Assembly: GCA_903960945.1 (NCBI GenBank)
Contig: CAJCCR010000189.1
Coordinates: forward strand, 1-37,645
From: an uncultured Planctomycetaceae bacterium
GTDB taxonomy: Bacteria; Planctomycetota; Planctomycetia; Gemmatales; Gemmataceae
Direction of reading: 5' to 3'
DNA length: 37,645 nucleotides
The notes beneath the pieces are model-generated. The model made no database searches. It was not told where the DNA came from and worked only from the letters and a program-made list of their open reading frames with translations. The position numbers were made by a program, and so were the translations under genes. Shown here piece by piece: positions 33,882-37,645 of this stretch. Each line of letters opens with the position of its first letter. The stretch's first letter is position 1.

Positions 33882-35762
33882 TTAGGTTCTGCCAAATTGA
33901 TTTTCAAGATCATTTTTGCTTATCAATAAGGATGTTGGTCGCCCATGGGGGCAGTGATAATGGGATTTGGACAAGTGGCGCATTTTAGCTAAAAGGTGCA
34001 TTTCTGTTTCATTAAGCGTGTCTCCTGATCGGACTGCTGAGTGGCAGGCGGTCAGGCTTAAAATATGATGAAAAAAAGCGTCTTTACTTGGGATTTCATC
34101 CTTGGCAAAAAGTTGTTCAATAACTTTATTAAAAAGAGCTTTTGGAGATTTTCGCCCTAGCAATGCAGGGTAACTCTCGACAAGAATTGTGTTTCCGCCA
34201 AATCCTCGTATTTCAAATCCTAATTGCTGTAATTCTTCTTGTCGTGAAAGGACCAATTCAGATTGAAAAGCTGCTAGTTCGATGGTTTCAGGGATTAAAA
34301 GTTTTTGGGCAGGCACAGGCCCAGATGAGAGCTTAGTTTTTAATTGTTCATACAAAATGCGTTCGTGAAGGGCATGTTGATCAATAATTAAAACCCCTTC
34401 ATCTGTTTCGATCACAATATAAGAATTGTAAACTTGCAATACCTTGAAGTTTTCCTCTTTAAACAAGACAGGCTCGATTGTTTGGGCCTGCGGTTTTTCT
34501 AAATAAGTATAATTAGGCGCTTGGGTAGATGATTCATCGGAAGAATGATTTTCAGGTTTAGATGCTTCACTTGGACTGTTTTTATAATTGAATGGAAGCG
34601 AAGGGGCTGGTGAAGGCCCAGATTCAAGGGCCCAAGGTTCTGGGGGATTATTTTTTTGCGGGATTGTTATGGTAAATTCAGGCAACCCGATGTCAATAGG
34701 GTTTTTTCTGGTGAAAGGTGGTTCATCTTGAAGCTGAAAAACTGCACCTTTATTTTTTTCTAGAAGAACATTTCTTACAGCATTAAATACCAGATGATGA
34801 ATGGCACCAGGATCACGGAACCGAACTTCTGCTTTAGTGGGATGTATGTTTACATCAACTTTTTCAAGGTCAGAATCAAAATAAAGAAATGCGATCGGGA
34901 ATCTTCCCGTCATCATATGGCCCCGAAAACCTTCCTGAATAGCATGTGATATGGTTCTGTCTCTAAACCACCTGCCATTGATAAATAAATATTGTGATTT
35001 AGCACTGCTTTTGTCTAGGTTTGGTGATCCTATATAACCTTTGATTTTAAAATCGCGATGATTTGATTCGATATAAAGCAAATCATTGGTGATATCTTTT
35101 CCGAAAAAGATGCTGATCATTTCTTTGAGGCTAGCGCCTTGCGATGCTTGTAAAACTTGTTTTCCATTGTTTTTATAGGACCAGTGAACTTCGCATTTAT
35201 CAAGGTTGTTTCGGAATGAAGAAAGAATCATTTTGGTGATTGTTTCAGTGATTTGAGCGGTTTCTGCAGGCGGAGCTTTAAGAAATTTTCTCCTTACAGG
35301 GGTATTGTAAAACAGATGCTTAATTTCGATTCGTGTGCCTGGGGAACCATTCCAAGGCTTGACGGGATGAAGCAATCCTCCTTCACAAAGGATTTCTGCC
35401 CCCTGATCAAGATCTGGAGGGCACGATTGCAGCAGGAATTTAGAAACGCTTGCAATTGATCCTAAAGCCTCTCCCCTGAAGCCGAGAGTTGAAATTCTGA
35501 ATAGATCTTCTGAGGATTTTAGTTTGCTCGTAGCATGGCTTGTGAGTGCAAGCTGAAGTTGTTCTGGATAAATTCCACAACCATCATCAACAACTCTGAT
35601 TAAATCATGTCCACCCTGCTCGATTTCAATATCGATTCTTTTAGATTGTGCATCGAGGGAATTTTCTACAAGTTCTTTAACAATACTTGCAGGCCTCTCA
35701 ATGATTTCACCCGCAGCAATTTGGCTGATAACTTCGGGTGGTAGGAGCTTAATAATTGCCAT
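33882..35762 (-). CDS. mutL: DNA mismatch repair protein MutL
   Basis: GHKL ATPase that couples MutS mismatch recognition to strand removal. The N-terminal ATP site is seen in EIIERPASIVKELVENSLDA, VDDGCGIYPE and TLGFRGEALGSIASVS. A Pro/Ser-rich linker spans about residues 360-430. The C-terminal domain has the endonuclease motif DQHA-x2-E-x4-E (DQHALHERILYEQL), the ACHSAVRSGD segment and HCPHGRPTSLLIS, so this MutL should nick DNA itself, as in bacteria without MutH. Length 626 aa is normal. GGAAG precedes the ATG. It is 30 nt downstream of the sigma54 regulator gene and may be co-transcribed with it. Confidence 0.97.
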   Translation of the reverse strand: MAIIKLLPPEVISQIAAGEIIERPASIVKELVENSLDAQSKRIDIEIEQGGHDLIRVVDDGCGIYPEQLQLALTSHATSKLKSSEDLFRISTLGFRGEALGSIASVSKFLLQSCPPDLDQGAEILCEGGLLHPVKPWNGSPGTRIEIKHLFYNTPVRRKFLKAPPAETAQITETITKMILSSFRNNLDKCEVHWSYKNNGKQVLQASQGASLKEMISIFFGKDITNDLLYIESNHRDFKIKGYIGSPNLDKSSAKSQYLFINGRWFRDRTISHAIQEGFRGHMMTGRFPIAFLYFDSDLEKVDVNIHPTKAEVRFRDPGAIHHLVFNAVRNVLLEKNKGAVFQLQDEPPFTRKNPIDIGLPEFTITIPQKNNPPEPWALESGPSPAPSLPFNYKNSPSEASKPENHSSDESSTQAPNYTYLEKPQAQTIEPVLFKEENFKVLQVYNSYIVIETDEGVLIIDQHALHERILYEQLKTKLSSGPVPAQKLLIPETIELAAFQSELVLSRQEELQQLGFEIRGFGGNTILVESYPALLGRKSPKALFNKVIEQLFAKDEIPSKDAFFHHILSLTACHSAVRSGDTLNETEMHLLAKMRHLSKSHYHCPHGRPTSLLISKNDLENQFGRT

Positions 35763-35792
35763 TTTAACTTCCGTGTTATTTAATCTAGAACC

Positions 35793-37376
35793 TTAAACTT
35801 CATCTTCATTGTCAGTTTCGCGAGTAGATGAATCATCCTCTGAATCTGGAGTTAGGGCAAGTTTTTTAAGCTTACGTTGTAGAGAATCAGACTTCATCCC
35901 AAGAGACTTTGCAGCTTTTTCCATGTCATTGGAATTTTCAGAAAGTGCCTTTTTAATCTTATCCTGCAACTTCCAATCTTGTATTACCCTGTAAAGCGTT
36001 CGTTCCCCAATCCCAAGCATTCGGGATGCTTCCTCCCGGTTCCCATTGGTCAGCGAAAGAGCTTGTTCAATAAAAAAGCGTTCCACTTCCGAAAGTGGCC
36101 TACCTATTAAATGAGAAGCCTGGGGCGATTGGCCCGGAAGAGGCTGAATACGGTTCAGGATATTACCTTCTTGAACATCATCGATATTCAAAATACCATC
36201 AACATCAAGAACAACCATACTTTCGATGAAATTTCGCATTTCCCTGACATTTCCCGGCCAGTCATATAGCGTCATAGCTTTACGAACGGGTTCTGCTATT
36301 GTCATGGCATGTTTAGCATGAAGCTGGTTAAATTCCTTAAGAAAATGTGAAGCTAATAGCGGGATATCTTCTCTTCGTTCACGAAGTTGGGGCAATCTGA
36401 TTTTTAAACGATTGAGCCTGAAAAACAAATCTTGTCTGAAGGTACCTTCTGTTACTGCAGCTTCAAGATCACGATGGGTTGCAGAAACCACCCGCACATT
36501 AACCTTCAATGGTTCATTGCTACCAATTCTAAACACTTCACTATTTTCCAAGACACGCAATAATTTTGCCTGAAGGCTCATCGGCATGTCGCCTACTTCG
36601 TCAAGAAAAAGAGTGCCGCCGTTCGCATATTCAAACCGACCTTTCCGCATTCTTTCTGCGCCTGTAAAAGCTCCTGGTTCATGGCCAAAAAGTTCATCAT
36701 CAAGCAGGTTTTCGTTTAGTGCGGTACAATTCATTGCGACAAAAGGTTTGTTTTTGCGCGGACTGTTATTGTGAATAGCCTTTGCAACTAATTCTTTTCC
36801 TGTTCCTGTCTCACCTTGGATTAATACGGTTGCATTGGTAGGCGCTATGCTTTGTAGTTTTACGACTACGTCATGCATTTTAGAGCTGTTGCCCAAAACG
36901 CCTTCGAAACCAAATTTTTCGTCTAGCTGGCGTTTAAGCTCACGATTGGTACGGGCAAGCCTTAGTCTTTCAGACGATTTTTCTACAATGGTTCGCAGTT
37001 CAACCATGTCTAGCGGTTTTGTTAGATAGTTGGATGCGCCTTGTTTGATCGCTTCTACTGCGGTTTTTATATCCGCATGACCTGTGATTACAATGACTTC
37101 AACCTCGGGTAACTCTTCTTTGGCTTTACGAACTATGGCAAGTCCATCAACATCTGCCATTCGTAAATCAGTTAGAACGACATCAAAGGTTTCGGTTTCA
37201 ATTTTTTTTGCACCGTCTTTGCCACTGCATACCACAGTGCACTCAAATCCGACTCTTTCCAAGCTTTCTGAAACAACCTCGGCATGAGGTTTTTCATCAT
37301 CAATAATCAAAACACGAATTCCTTCTCCGGATTTTCGATTTAATATTTGATTAGATTTATCAGGATCCATAACCAT
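35793..37376 (-). CDS. Sigma54-dependent response regulator (NtrC family) with two C-terminal HTH-like units
   Basis: 527 aa. Receiver domain about residues 20-135, with acidic pair IIDDE, phospho-Asp in VVLTDLRMADVDG, and Lys in YLTKPLD. AAA+ domain about 160-390, with Walker A GETGTGKELVA, the sigma54-contact loop GAFTGAE, Walker B GGTLFLDEVGDMP and the arginine-finger region FRQDLFFRLNRLKIRLP. The Fis-type HTH is ERFFIEQALSLTNGNREEASRMLGIGERTLYRVIQDWKL. A second similar unit follows directly (IKKALSENSNDMEKAAKSLGMKSDSLQRKLKKLAL), then an acidic tail. ATG 37376 has AGGG 5 nt upstream; a Met two codons later is possible. The partner kinase is not in the window. It heads the minus-strand run with mutL. 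Confidence 0.93.
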   Translation of the reverse strand: MVMDPDKSNQILNRKSGEGIRVLIIDDEKPHAEVVSESLERVGFECTVVCSGKDGAKKIETETFDVVLTDLRMADVDGLAIVRKAKEELPEVEVIVITGHADIKTAVEAIKQGASNYLTKPLDMVELRTIVEKSSERLRLARTNRELKRQLDEKFGFEGVLGNSSKMHDVVVKLQSIAPTNATVLIQGETGTGKELVAKAIHNNSPRKNKPFVAMNCTALNENLLDDELFGHEPGAFTGAERMRKGRFEYANGGTLFLDEVGDMPMSLQAKLLRVLENSEVFRIGSNEPLKVNVRVVSATHRDLEAAVTEGTFRQDLFFRLNRLKIRLPQLRERREDIPLLASHFLKEFNQLHAKHAMTIAEPVRKAMTLYDWPGNVREMRNFIESMVVLDVDGILNIDDVQEGNILNRIQPLPGQSPQASHLIGRPLSEVERFFIEQALSLTNGNREEASRMLGIGERTLYRVIQDWKLQDKIKKALSENSNDMEKAAKSLGMKSDSLQRKLKKLALTPDSEDDSSTRETDNEDEV

Positions 37377-37580
37377 TATCGCCCTACTTTCGCAACAATT
37401 TAATCAAAGCTTATTGTATAGTTTAACCAAATTAATTGCCTAGTCTCTGTTTGTTTCTTATTTTCTCGTTAAAGAACGCATGATCGTAATACCGATAAAA
37501 GAAGTAAGATTCCTATGCTTTGGCAAAGTTGTGCGTAATTGGGTTATTCGTTAAAGCTAGGGTGTTTTTTAGGTAAAAAG

Positions 37581-37645
37581 ATGAATATTAGTGAACCACA
37601 AGTTCTTTTGGGAAAAATAACAGCTTTAAGAGAAAAGCTTGAAAA
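37581..37645 (+). CDS. Start of an unidentified gene running off the window
   Basis: An ATG at 37581, preceded by AGG (37571-37573), opens a frame without stop to the window edge. The 21 complete codons (beginning MNISEPQVLLGKITAL) give an amphipathic, Lys/Glu/Leu-rich helix that could start a coiled coil. It diverges from the sigma54 regulator gene. Too short to identify. Confidence 0.5.
   Translation, partial: MNISEPQVLLGKITALREKLE

Noticed and set aside
37521-37536. Possible sigma54 promoter (TGGCA...TGC) ahead of the gene starting at 37581
   Set aside because: The GG and GC elements are separated by 9 bases and not the required 10, and the flanking positions match poorly.

Overview
The window is a gene-dense, AT-rich bacterial chromosome segment with almost no mobile DNA. 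My best guess is a low-GC member of the Planctomycetota. The reasons are a proline-rich lipoprotein with a degenerate phosphatase-like domain, an FHA/coiled-coil/pseudokinase giant protein, a bacterial deoxyhypusine-synthase-like enzyme, and large insertions in the membrane subunits of complex I. This placement is inference; no rRNA or other decisive marker is present.

Layout. 1-2229: the 3' part of rho followed by a cytoplasmic M32 carboxypeptidase. 2236-4429: a stand-alone receiver protein (minus strand) and an exported M2/M3-like zinc peptidase. 4476-7641: a deoxyhypusine-synthase-like enzyme converging on a two-gene minus-strand unit (lipoprotein, then a PLP-dependent trans-sulfuration enzyme). 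7905-8834: a Xer-type tyrosine recombinase. 8977-24229: a complete 14-gene nuoABCDEFGHIJKLMN operon for the proton-pumping NADH:quinone oxidoreductase, in canonical order, with separate nuoC and nuoD, preceded by a recognisable sigma70-type promoter and followed at 13 bp by a phosphotransferase-fold gene. 25211-26122: rplM-rpsI on the minus strand with a good promoter. 26123-26663: a 541-bp divergent non-coding region. 26664-30401: rny, a ymdB-like phosphodiesterase gene and a nucleotide-sugar dehydrogenase gene with overlapping ends, probably translationally coupled. 30405-37376: a minus-strand run in the order sigma54 response regulator, mutL, giant FHA/coiled-coil/pseudokinase. A new plus-strand gene begins at 37581 and runs off the end.

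How the genes work together. Most of the window is core energy metabolism (complex I), RNA turnover and termination (RNase Y, YmdB, Rho), translation (L13, S9) and DNA maintenance (MutL, Xer). The less ordinary parts are the giant pseudokinase scaffold, the sigma54 regulator with what looks like two consecutive C-terminal helix-turn-helix units, extra soluble loops in NuoH, NuoJ and NuoM that should all lie on the periplasmic face, the pseudophosphatase-like lipoprotein, and the deoxyhypusine-synthase homologue in a bacterium. I saw no CRISPR array, tRNA, rRNA, insertion sequence or prophage.
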